From: Niebla homalea
Taxonomy: Eukaryota > Ascomycota > Lecanoromycetes > Lecanorales > Ramalinaceae
Assembly: GCA_019925105.1 (NCBI GenBank)
Contig: JAHGAU010000003.1
Location: 248,001 to 312,000 of the forward strand
Reading direction: 5' to 3'
DNA: 64,000 bases
Part shown: piece after piece, positions 23,891 to 36,746 of the stretch
Position numbering within the stretch: position 1 is the first letter of the stretch
Layout: each line of letters begins with the position of its first letter
Position numbers and translations under genes: made by a program
Notes under the pieces: generated by a model
The model's input: the letters and a program-made list of their open reading frames with translations, nothing else
What the model was told of the DNA's origin: nothing
Databases searched by the model: none

Positions 23891-26800
23891 TTATGCAATG
23901 ATAGTACATTTCCTCTCTGCGTTCCACACCTTTCTTCCTTCGTCCTCCGCATGCGAATCCGTCTCTCCGGTTCTGGCCCTTCTCCTCCCTCCCACTGTCT
24001 CCTTCTCTACTACCTTCGTTGTACAGACCTCTTCAACGGTGGCACCCCATTCATACGTTCCCTTGGCCAATACCAAGAATGTTGTATCGACAGTCACCGT
24101 TTCTGTAGGCTGAAGAACTGTGAGTACCTGCTGCAATGTGCCATTCACTAGGAGCTTGCGGTGCAGATCAAGTGCTATATCGTGAGTCTGATGGGCGAGC
24201 GTAGGTTGGAGACGCAGTAGTGGTCGTATGGGCAGGGTGGAGCGGTTGCGTAGAGCTGTGCGGAGGGTTAAAAAACGTGATTTAGGCACGAGGTACTTAT
24301 CCGATGCGATTTGCTGGACAGAATCCGAGTTTGCTGATGAGGCATCGCTGGCCCTATCGTCGGCTTGGACAACAGACATGGAGACAGCAATGTCCTCCAA
24401 TTTGAAAGCCGAGATCATGGTGTGCGTAATATGCATCCCTCGCCGCAGGTCAACAAGACCTGTTCGCCCAGGGTCTGTAGAATCAATCCATTTGGCGTCA
24501 AGGCGTTTGAGAATCTCTTCTCGGTACCAAAAGGTCTCACGGGCGGTGCGTTCAGCTTCGGGGGATATATTGGAGTTGGTAGAGACGACATATTGACGTT
24601 TGTTAGTGGGATCGAGGGAAGGTATTGGCGAGTCAAATTGTCGTTTGGAGAGGTAAACGCGGGGAAAAGGGATGGGAATACGTTGGGTCGCTCCGGGGGG
24701 AATGTTGTTTTCAGCAGAAAATGAATTCGATGGTGAAGAGGCGGGTAGCATGTCGACGTTGAGATAAAGGGTAAGCATTGAATGCCATGAGTTCCGGAAC
24801 TCAAGTAGAAGCAGGCAGTATGAGGTGTCAGGATCAAGCTTCTTCTCAAACATGTGTGAAGACGGATTGATGTTTGTATCTTCATCTCCGCCCATTTGGC
24901 CGCTAAGGCGGCTGAACAGGTGTGGTTGTACCGTTTCAAATGAAGACGGTAAAGGTATGATGTCGCACCGCGTTAGATCCAAGCTCGCACTCACGGTAAA
25001 AGAGATTGGCACACTGAGCTGCTTGGTGTAGAACCTATCTTCAATATCCGATCTTGCTTTGCCGAGCAAGCCGTAATCAATCTGAATGTTTCCACTCGTT
25101 AAGCCAGGCTTACCGAATACTTCGAATTCAAGACTCGTTTCCTCTGCCGGGCCGATGAAAAGGGGTTCGCCGTTACTCGAAGGCTTTTGCAAGATGGCTG
25201 GTTGCGTTGTGCCCCTCAGTTCCGACTCATACAGTTCAAGCGGGGAAAGCTCCTTGCTTGCTAGTGCATTTTGCATGTAAGTCGTCGTAGAATCTGTGCA
25301 TGAGATCAAGAGAAGATCGCTAGTTACATCCACGGAGGCGTTTCGAAGCATGACGGTGAAAGCCTTCTTCTCTCCATCAAGCAGCATGACGAGTGCTTGG
25401 GATTGGGATCGGTATTTGACAAAAAGCTGCGGCTGACGCTCAATGACTTTCAATGTCAACGACGCTGCAGTTGGTCCTGGAAATGGGCGCGCTGTTCTCT
25501 TCCTGCTCGCGATGTTAGTACTGGCAAGTCGTTCGCGAATGCTTTTGAGATCAAGAGGCTGCAAATTTTTTCCCTTGACATCTGCAGGTAAAGCCCACGG
25601 TTCACAGAATATGGAGAATGTCCTTTCCCTACAACCGCGAATCTTGACTTGACAGCCCGTGATCATCAAGATGCCACTAGATACCGGCGTCACTTTAATT
25701 GGTACAGTCTGTGTCCGATAAGGCCCGACCACTATGGCATGTTGCGAGCCATCCAATGACACTCCATCTGAAACTAGCTTGATGCTGTCGACAATAACGT
25801 CAAGATCATAAAGATTCTGGAGTAAAACATGAAAGCCTACAGCTTCGCCAGCAATTAGGACAGGCTCGATAGATGCAACATTCTTCTTCATGAAGGGATT
25901 GTGTATGAATGGATTCTTCTTGGTATTACTGTGCATAGCCTGTGCTACTTCCAATTCTGGCTTGGCATGAGTAATTAGACTGTTTGATGAATGTGTAGCA
26001 TCAAGATCGATGCCCCGGACGAGAAAAGTATCCCAGTAGAGAGCCTCAGTAGCATCGAGTCCAAGATGTTGAGCAGCGCTGAGAGAACGAGAGGCATTAT
26101 TTGCTAGACGAAGCTGCTCCTCCATTGCCAGATCTGGGTATCCCCTGCTGCTCTCCGGACTTGGCGCGATGCCACTGCCGGCGATCCTGAGTAGGACGGT
26201 CGAGTAATGGAGCACCCCATTGAGATCTGGCAATGCTTCACATACATTGATGCATGCTCTTAGAAGATCAAACTTGAGCTCTTGAGATCCATGGACCTTG
26301 TTGATGGCCTGTTGAAGCGCAGCTAGGATAGCGTCCTCTGCCATCACCTGATCTCCGGGAATGCTCGGCGCTGCTGTGCTCACACCTGAACTAGTCCGTT
26401 CTATTATACCGAAAGATTGACACAGAAGGCTAAGAAATTGCCTCAATCCTTTCTCTCCACTGTCACTCCCAAGGGACGATATGATGCTGGAGCCACGATC
26501 AGTCTGAGTATCGAGAGCACTCAGGCTAGCCGCTGGATGGAAACCCATCTCCGCCGCCCCAGCTTTTCGTGCTTGAACAAGGGCGGGAGTCATTAAGGCC
26601 AGTATTTCCTTCATGATCAAGGCCTTCTTCCGGTGGCATCCAAGCTCAGAGAGTAAAGCTGCAATTGCCGCTAGCGTTGTTATACGCTCGTCTGCTGACC
26701 ATGAGTCACCCCCAATTGTTGGGCACGCACCCATCAGTAGAGACGCGATCTCAGATCTACTCTGGTATGGATGATTATTCGATCGATTCGTTGACGGAGG

Positions 26801-28436
26801 AGGAAGTCGGTCGCAAGTGACCAGATGCCGCAAAACATCATCATTTAGACCATGAAAAACTTCCAGGGTTGCCAAAAGTTTGGCACAACGAATCGTCGAT
26901 TGGGAGTAGGATAATGCAGGAATCTTGTCGTCAGTAAAAGTGTAAGCCCTTGAGTAGAGATTCAGTATCTGATGAACAGTGTCAGGCAAAAGGGTGACTA
27001 GTGATTGAAGCGTAGCGGATCTCTTCTCGTCATCTACAGACTTCGATACCGAGTTCTCCTGCTGACTGTTGGATGGAGAGTGTTTGGCGGGCTTGGAGCT
27101 CGGACGCTCAACCATCGATTGAAGTACGTCAGGTATCTATCAAGATCAGCATATCAAGAAAGAACTTTATGCAGCAGCCCAATCTTACACGGAATTGCAA
27201 GCCAGCCCATGCGCACATTAAGAGACAGACAAGAAGGTAGTCCATCGCTTTGGCTTGCCATACGTAATCGCTACCGGCTCGTGCACTGGCAACGCTGCTC
27301 GTTAATTCCTTAATGGCGTCTGGCCATCGCCCGGCCAAAAGGTACAAAGCGCCAATGACTGTACTCACGCGAGCCTTACCACGATTGCGCTCTCGCTCGC
27401 CAGCACTGTTGGGGCCAAAGCCATTGGTGCTGCGATCGTGGCTGACAGCCGTGACGGGGTCGAGACTAGAATTTCTGGGGGGTGACTTTGTGATATTCAC
27501 GGCCTCTGACCCTTGATTCTCATTTGTGGGCGTTCGCACACCTGAAGGGGGAGAAGCCGCTCCACTATCTAAACCTGAGTCTTTCTCTTCTGTGAATGAT
27601 GGAAAGTGAACAGGCGTGGACATATGATGGCCGAGTCTTGGGTCGAGCGCAGGAGAGGCAGATCTTGGCCTTTCAGCAGCTGGGACAGGTCGTGAGGAAG
27701 CTTGTATGTGAGTTGAAGGTGCAGAGGCAACACCATCGGCTTGGTTTCTGATATGCTCTCGTGGTGTCTCTACGGTAGAGCTGGATTGCAATGATGTAGC
27801 GTAGGATGTCATCTCAGCCAAAAGAAGAGCAGCGGCATCACACATGATGGTCTTAATGGTTGTAGATCGAGATAGCTCTTTGGATGGAACGGCAACAAAG
27901 CTATTGGGGAGTTTCGGAGTAGGAGGCACACTGTCGAAGAGGAAGAGCTGGTGGACCAGAGCCGAGGGATAGTCATCTTTCAATCTTCCTAAGCCGATGG
28001 AAAGGTCTTCCAATGCAGAAGCATTGTCTTCTTGATCCTCCAGTCGGCTGGGGTCCTCCTTTTGCGCTTTGTAGATCTCCCTTCCATCAGCAGCTCCGAC
28101 AATCACCAGAGGCACCCTGTAGATTTCGAAAGGCACTAGGTTGGGGTGTGAGGATTCAGGGAATGAGGTCGAAATATCGTACTGAATCAGACCGTCAGGG
28201 AATGCCAATGGCGAGAACATGTCTTTATGAACAGTCAGCATAATTCGTTCAATAGATCCAGACAGCGCACTCCTATCTGCTCTCCCATCCGGACTAATGT
28301 CCCCCAGGCGGATGACATTTTGCTGCTGTAGGCGGCGCACAAAGCCTGCAAGTCTCGACTGTTTGATACGTCCAACGGGGATAACGAGGAGCTTGACGCG
28401 AGCAGGGGCTGTAAAGGAGAGAGCATCAAGGCCCAT
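23891..28436 (-). CDS. TRS120: TRAPPII subunit Trs120 (TRAPPC9)
   Basis: Large scaffold subunit specific to TRAPPII, the exchange factor acting on Ypt31/Rab11-type GTPases at the late Golgi. Exon 1 (28436-27189) starts MGLDALSFTAPARVKLLVIP and contains QQQNVIRLGDISPDG. Intron 27188-27137 is 52 nt (GTAAGA...GATAG, with a CTGAT branch-like site). Exon 2 (27136-23891) begins IPDVLQSMVERPSSKPAK. The joined protein is 1497 aa, in line with fungal Trs120. Near the C-terminus ETFWYREEILKRLDAKWIDS is a conserved family block. Without the splice the first 416 residues would be separated by stops. It shares a divergent promoter (28437-29042) with the DUF3684 gene. Confidence 0.92.
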
Positions 28437-29042
28437 GGTGGCATTGAAGCGTTGGTCGCGTGTCCTTCGCTGCCTCCCTTGCTGAATGCAAATGAGGAGC
28501 GCTACGGTTTAGATGAAGATCCATGGTCGCTGGTCATATGGCTGTTTGTTGTTGAGCATAGAGCACCCACAGATACGGCGACTCATGTATGGTCACCCAT
28601 GCGAACAGCCTCAGAATGTGTTTGGAGGGTGGTACCTTGCATCAACAAAATAGACTAATATCATTGGCCGACTGCACGATGACGTACCAAGCTCTGCTGT
28701 TGTAGGGTGACAAAAGTGACAAAAACATAAGGCTCCACCACTGCTTCGTCATCCTATCCTTTCATAGACTTTCTTCTTTCCATTCTTCTCAAACCTCTTT
28801 CACTTTACTGTTGGATCATTACATTCTGGCGTGAACCTAGCGGGGCGTTGGAAAACGGGTTCTGCTTTATCGTTGCCACGAGTGGTTGACTCACTGGTTG
28901 TCATTTGCATCTATTATCTGGCAATCAGCGGATCCTCATGCTCGATCTGAACCTCTCTCAACCGCAGTGGGCGAGTTCGTCCATATATTACAGATCCTAG
29001 TGGGGCCCAAAAAGACGTCGCAAGGCTCGACGTCTTCCCAAT
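28437..29042. promoter_or_regulatory. Divergent promoter, TRS120 / DUF3684 gene
   Basis: 606 bp between two divergently read start codons, with C/T-rich patches near 28760-28805. It must contain both promoters; no specific site is identified. Confidence 0.6.
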
Positions 29043-32000
29043 ATGGGGTCAGCGATAGATTATGATGCCCTTAGGGCTCAGACATTGGGCGCTGGTAACG
29101 ATGAGGCCGTGACGGTCAACACTCGCGCGCTTATTGACAAGGTCCTTGCTCGCTACTCCGGAGAATGGACAACGCTTCGAGAGCTTCTACAGAACGCTGC
29201 AGATGCCTCAAGCAAGCAAGTTAAGATCCGCTTCGAGACTCTGCCTTCCTCCCGGGTGCCCGTACCTCAGACAGCCGACGACTCAACCCTTTTACGCCAT
29301 GTTCTGCTTAACCACACCATCAAGTCTATGACGGTAGAAAACGATGGCGATATCTTCGGCTTGAAAGATTGGGCACGGCTGAAGAAGATAGCAGAAGGTA
29401 ATCCAGACGAGACAAAGATCGGAGCGTTTGGAGTGGGCTTCTACAGCGTCTTTTCTGATTGCGAAGAACCATTCGTGTCATCGGGCAAAGAGGCCCTCGC
29501 CTTCTATTGGAGGGGAGACGCTCTGTTCACAAAATCCCTACGGCTACCCAACCATCAAAGCAGTAAGACGACCTTTGTCCTACCGAATCGGAATCGAGAC
29601 GCCCCCGTACCCAGTCTTCTCTCGCTTTGCCGCTTTCTTGCGAGCAGTCTCACTTTTGTTGGCCTGGAACGGATAGAGCTCTGGCTTGATGATTGGAAAC
29701 TTATGACCTTGAACAAAAAGAACGCCCCAGATCTAGATCTTCGGATACCCAAGGAAGTCAACCGCAAAACGAAGGAGGGATTGATGCATGTCGACAGTCT
29801 CACCAAAGAAGCTGCCCAGCTTGACGCGGAGTGGTTGAAGGTAGTGGAGTGGACACCCAAGGCTTCGCAGACGGGCAGTGACACTATTGGATCTTCAACA
29901 AAAGCGGCGCCCCCTACACAGTCTCTTAGGAGTTTCTTCACCCGCTTGGCGCCTGGAACCTCTAGTAGTGTGTTGACGGAAAAGTTGGCCAAGGAAGAGC
30001 GCGAGAAGCAAGACAAAATCGCCCAAGATCTAATGGGTTCCTCGAGCGCAACCCTCTTTGTGCACGTCAATCGTGCCACTATCAAGACAAGCGTCAGTCA
30101 TGGCTTCAGCGCCGAGCTCGAGCGTGCCACCAAGAAGCCTCCTCCAAGGAACACCACGGTGTCTTTACTGAGTGCCTCCTACGACGAGAATGTGGCAACC
30201 TCAGCCTCAGCCTCCAGCTCAATATCTGGTCCGTCCAAAATTTTTGACTCCTTCGTCCCTACCAATGGCAAAGGGCGCATTTTCATCGGGTTCACTACCA
30301 ATCAAACCACGGGACTCAATGTACATATCAGTACTCCCTCCGTCATACCGACTGTCGAGCGGGAATCGATCGACTTGAACAATCGCTTTGTGAGGACATG
30401 GAACGTGGAGCTACTTCGCATAGGAGGTATTATTGCACGTATAGCATGGAGTAATGAGATGAGTGATATTCAAGACAAACTCTCCCGCAAGGTTGAGCAA
30501 GATGGACGGAGAAAGATCACCAAGGACGACATAGAGAGGGCCCTGCCAGAGGCGCTCTACTTGCATACCGCATACAACTGGTCAGAGACCACCCCTGCAG
30601 CCGAGGTTGGCAGCTTGATGGAAGAAGCATTCTGGACTTGCAACCAGAAGGTCGCGATAGCAACTCTGTCAACTCGTGGAGTAATGCCTGCATCGTGTAT
30701 CAGACTTGAACCTGAAGACCTCAGCTTTGTAGATGGCATACCATTCATGCCGAAAGGTCTGGCGGACGCTGGGCTGGTCCAGAAATTGATCAATTATGGC
30801 ATCATCACCGAGACTACGGTTGCTGATATCAAATCAGAACTCGAAAGTAAAGCGATTAATGCCGCTCAGCTACGGCAGTTCCTCGGCTGGTTGTTGCAGA
30901 AGGTCCGGATCAATGAGATCGACGCAGCGACCGCTCACTCTCTGCTAGGCGTTACAGTTGCTAACGACGACGAAGATGGGCAAGGCAAGATCATAGTTCT
31001 GTCCGAAACCAAAGCTTTCCTCAATCCAACCCGAATCTCTGCCGACCTGCCAATACCTCCCTATGTCATACCCTTCAAGTTTACAAAGGACCTCAGCAAG
31101 GCAGACCTGGAACTATTGTTCGAGGATCTTCAAATAGTACCCTGGCTCAGATGGATCATTGAGAACATCGGAGGCCGAGGAGGTCTCACTGCTGAGCAGG
31201 ATATCACACGAAATACTGCATTTGCATCATCCATCCTGCCTGTTCTCTCTAAGCAATGGGAAGGACTTAGTCTAACTTCGAAGGCTTCAATCATCGACCT
31301 TCTGTCATCACGGACCACGATGCCCACGAAGATGGGAATGAGGAAACCTGCCGATGCATATTTCCCAAGTGTCAAGCTTTTCGACGATCTTCCGACTGTG
31401 ACGGTCCATGCAGTCAAGGACAAGATCTTGACAGCTTTAGGAGTTCGTAAAACAATAGAGATTGGTGTCGTCTTTGACCGGCTGCTCGATCCATCGAAAA
31501 CACAATCCTCAAAATCGCAGATACCAAACTCATCCGCAAAATGGAGCCATGTGGATTTGATCAAATACCTCGCATCCGTCAGGCAGGATATTCCCAAGGC
31601 AGACATTGAACGCTTGCGAAGCACCAAGATATGTCCCGCAGAAACAGAGTCACTTCAGGCTTCCAAGGAACGCTACCTGGTTTCTGAACTCTACCGGCCC
31701 GATCAGGCCATTAGGAAGCTGAAATTACCCACACTGCATTGGCCTGGTGTATATCAACCGGAGAGCTCGGAAGGCAGGTTTCTTACTTCCCTGGGCCTGC
31801 TGCCTCACCCAAGTTACGCGGTTCTGATTTCCATCATGTCAAGGTCTTTCACTGCAAATGACCTCATTCTGCGTGACCATGCCTTACGGTATTTCATCGA
31901 CCATCATCAAACCAAGGGCTACGCGTCTTTTGATCATAGCTCTGTGACAAGCCCCTATCTTCCTATTCAAGGCCATGGTGAGAAAGTGGCGACGCCAAAA

Positions 32001-34384
32001 GATGTTTTCGTGAACGAGCGAGCAGCTATCTTTGGTTTTGATATACTAAGAAGAGATCTGCAAGTGCACGCACTCAAATTTGGCGTGGAACAAGATCCTC
32101 CAGTAGCTACCTGCGCTCATCGCCTTGTGGTTAATCCTCCGCAGTCCAAGCGTGAGGCACGCGAGAAGTTTGGTTACATGGCAGGTCGGGCATCTGAGCT
32201 CAGCACCAATGACGAACAGACTCTCAAAGATTCAAAGATCGTGCCCGTCGCGGTGAAGTCCAAAGCTTCTGATCAGTCAAACAACGAAAAGGTCGGCGTG
32301 CGCATTACATACATCCAGCCCAGTGCATGCTATCTTGGTGGCGGTGACTCTCGCTATGCCGACATCTTTGACTATGTTGATTTTGGCAAGGAGGCGAACA
32401 TCTTTCTCCTGCGTGTTGGCTCCAAGCATGAGCCAAGTATTGGTGAATTGGCGAGGCGTCTGATCAATGAACCATCCAACCTTTTCTCTGTCCTGGGTGA
32501 CGCCCGCTACCTGGAGCTCCTACGAAACATCGGCGATCAGTGGTCAGCATTGAGGAAGGACAAATCCTTGGTGAAAGACATGCGGTCATCAAAGTGCTTA
32601 CTGGCATACAAAGAGATTGTGAGCAAAAGCTCGCCAAATGAAGAAGTGGACGATGATGAGGAGGAATCAAGTGTCAAATCTTGGGATCTGGCAAGGGCCC
32701 AAAATATTGTGATCATTGATGATGTCAACACATACCGCGTTTTCAAAGGCTCTCTGTTGGCCGCGCCGACGGAAGAGATATTGGAGACGCTGTATTACAG
32801 CCTCGGTTCTGCTGAAGTAGGGTCTCTCCTGGAAGAGCGACACACGCTTGGAAACCCAGAGCTTGACCAGTCACCAGCATTGCGACTGCAGCAGCATCTA
32901 CACGAGCGGATGCGCTTGTATCTACATGACTTCAAGAGTGACTCGGTCAAGCACGATCATAATTGGATCCGAAAGAACATGACCGTCCAATGCGTCCGAT
33001 CGATATCCATGACCCTTTCTTTAAAGGGTCATAATCTGAGGCACAGGTCATCAAGGCGAGCAGTCCTAGTGAATGAGAAGCCCTTACTCTGTGTTACAAG
33101 CAAATTTGATATGTTAGAAGTGAGTCAAGCGATAGCTCCACTAGTGCTGAAGCGCGTCAAGCCTGGAGATATTGTCATGCTGGAGACAATGTTGGAGAGT
33201 ACTCTGAGTAAACTCAGCAGGCGAGGGTGAGTACCAGTTGCCTCGAAAAGACCGGAAAGACTGACTTGGATAGATACAATGTTCAGCGTATAATGAATGA
33301 GAGGGCGCGCGAAGCCAAGATTGCCGATGAGAGACGAATGCAACAGCAGGCTGAGGAACAACAGCAGATCCAAGATCGCAGAGCGGCCTGGGATCGGGAG
33401 CAAGCCGAGAATGCAGCAAAAGCCGTGGATGATCAGCGCATGCCTGGCGTCTTCCCAGATTCTCCAGACCACAAAGGCACGAGTAATACACAACCTTCGA
33501 GGGCACCTGATGAAGAGCCTGTGCAACGACCGAAGGGGTTCTTCTCTGGACTCGGCAAGCAATTTGGTTTCGACCAAGTGAGGAAATCGCTGAACCAGAA
33601 TTCATCACAATCACGCCCCTCAAACCGCCTTCCTGAGCCCGAAACGGATGATGCACCTCCACCTTACTCTCAACAAGACAGTCAACAGACTCGACCCGCG
33701 CCCCAGCCTGAGACGATCACAGCCCCCCACAAGGTTCAGCAAAACCTGGTTAATCTTATCAAAGCCTCCCGCCCACACAATTCAAATTCCCTCCAGAGCG
33801 AAACTTCCTACAACGACGTCAAGGAAACGAGCACTTATTGCGACGCCAAGACCGCTCAAAGCCTGAGAATGGTCGGCGAGACTCAAGGACTGCGCATCTT
33901 CCTGGACAAAGAGTCAGAAGCCAAGGGGTTAACGACTGAGACCTTCATGGCTCGCAATGGGTCCGCTTTGAAAATCTTTGCTGACGTCTTACAAGATTGT
34001 GCCGAAAGCTACAACCTCACCCGAAACAGTGTTCACATATTCTACGATGATGGAGGCAGCACTATTGCCTTCAATGCGAAAAAGGCGCTATTCTTCAATT
34101 ACCGATATTTCGCAAATCTGCACCTCCCTGCCGCGCAGCAGGGTAAGAAAGCCGAGGCTGTTGTCTATTGGTCTGTCACCATGGCCCATGAGCTGGCACA
34201 CAACATGGTCTCCGATCACTCTTCCCAACATAGCTACTATACGGAGTCACTGGTCATGCAGTACTTTGGAAGAATTGCGGCAAAAGCGGGCTCGACATCT
34301 CCAGGGAGTATGCCACTAATTTTACCTGCGGATCCTGTGCACCAGAATGAGCCTGCAAACTCTCGCTTGGTCGATGTTGATTGA
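29043..34384 (+). CDS. DUF3684 protein: GHKL (Hsp90/sacsin-type) ATPase with C-terminal HExxH
   Basis: Very large fungal protein. Two exons, 29043-33226 and 33274-34384, are joined through a 47-nt intron (GTGAGT...GATAG, CTGAC branch-like site) to give 1764 aa reading across the junction as LSRRGYNVQRIMNERA. Residues about 43-140 form an Hsp90-like ATP pocket: TLRELLQNAADASS (Glu47, Asn51, Asp54), VENDGD at 98-103 and KIGAFGVGFYSVFSD at 125-139. A basic/Gln-rich coiled coil and a Pro-rich linker follow the junction. Near the end, TMAHELAHNMVSDHSSQH places an HExxH zincin-type motif at residues 1700-1704. The ATPase and DUF3684 core are known in fungi; peptidase activity of the C-terminus is only an inference from the motif. 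Confidence 0.9.
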
Positions 34385-34919
34385 GCATGCGAGCTGAGAG
34401 AGTCGAGCTTCACCATTAGAGAGGCCATTGATTGGGCAGATACTGGGATGAATCATGAGTCATTTGCATAGCGTGGGATTGGTTGCACGAAAACATTTGG
34501 CGAAAGATTCGAAACAATATACTGTGAGGCCGGCCTGCCTGACCGGCCTGCCTTACCGGCCTGTGAGGGTATCTAAATTAAAGATGAAACATGCGTACAC
34601 GGTCCGCTTCGATCTTGCCTCTTACTATCCATTGACTGCTTTCATATCGGACGGATGAGAAGATGCCTCGTCGAGACCAGCATGATGCAAGGCCTTGAGT
34701 AAGGGGTGAATGAGATTCCGTGATTCAGGAAGCCCTGTGCTACCTGAACATCATTTGATGTGGTGAACGTAGTACAGCTCCAAATGCGCCCTTGTCTCGA
34801 TCCCCACACAATTTTCTAATTCCTACCTCCGTCTGCTTCCTTTCCATTCATTCAAACATACTCAGTGCCTCTTTCGCCAATAATACTCCTAAACGCGACG
34901 ATAATCAAAAATATCAACC
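34385..34919. other. Intergenic
   Basis: Contains a 13-bp tandem repeat at 34531-34564 and a C/T-rich tract from 34800. No gene supported. Confidence 0.5.
34531..34564 (+). repeat. 13-bp tandem repeat
   Basis: About 2.6 copies of CGGCCTGCCTGAC at 34531-34543, 34544-34556 and a partial copy from 34557. Confidence 0.75.
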
Positions 34920-35269
34920 ATGTGCATCATGACTACCGCTCCCTATGAACCATGCGATTGCCATCCCTTCGTCCTGCAAGAACTGAGGGGTTACTACTAT
35001 TACTGTGAGGCCTGTCAGAGCTCTCTCCTCCCAAAACCCTATTCCCTTTTCGCACTCCCTTCACATCAAAGGATTGACCCTTGTCAGACCCCGTCCCTTC
35101 AATCAAGGACGACGAGTATCCGGACGACTGCCCCTACCTCAGCTACATCGATGATAGCGAGACCGAAAAAACCAGCTGGTGGGCCTGCCCGGCTTGCGAG
35201 GATGAGTGTTGGGGGAATGAGGTGGAGCAGGATCAAGTGGGTTTGGTGGATGAATTCCACCGTTCATGA
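34920..35269 (+). CDS. Putative small Cys/Tyr-rich orphan protein
   Basis: Tentative two-exon gene. Exon 1 (34920-35004) encodes MCIMTTAPYEPCDCHP and ends in a Tyr run. Intron 35005-35087 is GTGAGG...TGTCAG. Exon 2 (35088-35269) continues in phase with DDEYPDDCPYLSYIDD and SWWACPACEDECW, ending at TGA. The result is 88 aa with clustered cysteines and no clear signal peptide. The ATG follows a CAACC leader typical of fungal starts. No family recognised, and the splice choice drops a CEAC motif present in the unspliced frame, so the model may be wrong. Confidence 0.35.
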
Positions 35270-35794
35270 ACCGGAAGGGAACTCTGGCATCGGATCGAGG
35301 AGTTCGTGTTGGTACAAACAGGATGGACAAGGAAGAGAGTAAACATCAAAGAGAGGCTTCAACTTCTGGGTACATGCTACGATTGAAACGGTTATGGCAT
35401 TCCGGTGTGTGGGTGGTGTGGAGGGTTTAGACAAGTTGAAGGCTATGGGAGGCTGGGAATTGCTTCGAGGTGTATTTGGGCCTTTGGAGAATGATAATAC
35501 GTCATACAATAAAGGAACGAAGCGGAGCTCGTTATAGTCATGTGGATCTGCTCAGGTGCTGTGCGTTTTTTCTTTTCGAAACTTACTTTTTGTCATCAAG
35601 GGAGTCGTGCATTCTCAATAAGATAATGATTAAAGTGCAGTTACCCCTGACAGTTAAACGAGTGGCGATAGTGCTCAGGAGTTTAACTGCCAAGACTGGT
35701 ATTTTTCCACGTCTGCTACCCGGCACTCGACGCCATCTGGAGGATTGCATCATGAGCGACTACAACATTGTACTGTCGCATACGCAGTGCTTAC
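35270..35794. other. Intergenic
   Basis: No supported gene. The right end is the promoter of the TACO1-like gene. Confidence 0.45.
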
Positions 35795-36746
35795 ATGATC
35801 GCACGGAAAGCGCACAGGATCAACTCGATCCAATCCCGCTGCTTCTGCCATGCCCACATCTTAGGCTCGGGCCACAACAGGTACGCATGCAATACGCCTG
35901 CCTTCATGCCTTCCTGCACGTGTCCCTTTTCTCCTTGATCTCACAGATAGATATATACCTCAAAAACACATCCAACATTGTTCACACAGGTGGTCCAAGA
36001 TCAAGCACGACAAAGCCGTCGCGGACTCCCGCACCAACAAGGCGCGCTCCACTCTGGCCCACGACCTCACCCTCTCCTCGCGCCTCAATGGCCCGGACCC
36101 GCGCTTCAACTCGCATCTGGCTTCGCTCCTCGCTGCTGCAAAACGGCTGAATTTCCCCTCGCATTCGATACAGGCTGCCATTGCCCGGGGCCAGGGTGTC
36201 GCAGCCTCCGGTGCCGCGCTGGAAGGGTTGACGGTTGAGGCGATTGTGCCGTTGGGGGAAAAGCAGGTCGGTGTCATTGTGGAGTGCCAGACCGATAGCA
36301 AGGCTCGCACGCTCAGCGAGGTGAGGATGGCGGTGAAGGAATGTGGGGGGAGCGTGAGTGGGGTGGGGCATTTGTTTGAGAAGAGGGGGAGAATCATGCT
36401 CGCTATTAGTGGCCAGGGGGTACGGATGGGAGAAGAGGAGGTGTTTGATATGTGTGTAGAGGCTGGAGCTACGGATGTGAGATTCAACCACGTGGATCCC
36501 GTTGGGATGATGGGCGAAAGATTGGAGGCGGAGGTATTCACTGAGCCGAACGAGACAAGTGCGGTGGCGAAGCAGGTGGGAGAGATGGGTTCGCAGAGGT
36601 TGAGTGTGGAGAAAGTGGAAGTCATATGGGATGCAAAAGAAGAGCTGCAGGTTGATGTCGGCAACGCAGAAGGGGAATTGGATGACCTTGTGGACAAACT
36701 CAGGGATAACCCAAGCGTTTTGGTTGTCTATACCAACGCGGTCTAG
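35795..36746 (+). CDS. YebC/TACO1 family mitochondrial translation factor
   Basis: Members of this family help mitochondrial ribosomes translate COX1 or proline-rich stretches (TACO1, yeast Dpc29). A short first exon (35795-35880) starts MIARKAHRINSIQSRCF, a basic presequence-like leader, and ends in GSGHN. Intron 35881-35989 (GTACGC...CACAG) splits an Arg codon, and exon 2 (35990-36746) continues WSKIKHDKAVADSRTNKA. The resulting GHNRWSKIKHDKA is the family signature. Later blocks include LEGLTVEAIVP and HLFEKRGRIMLAI. The product is 280 aa, a normal length. Long frames on the opposite strand (35960-36776) are shadows. Confidence 0.87.
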
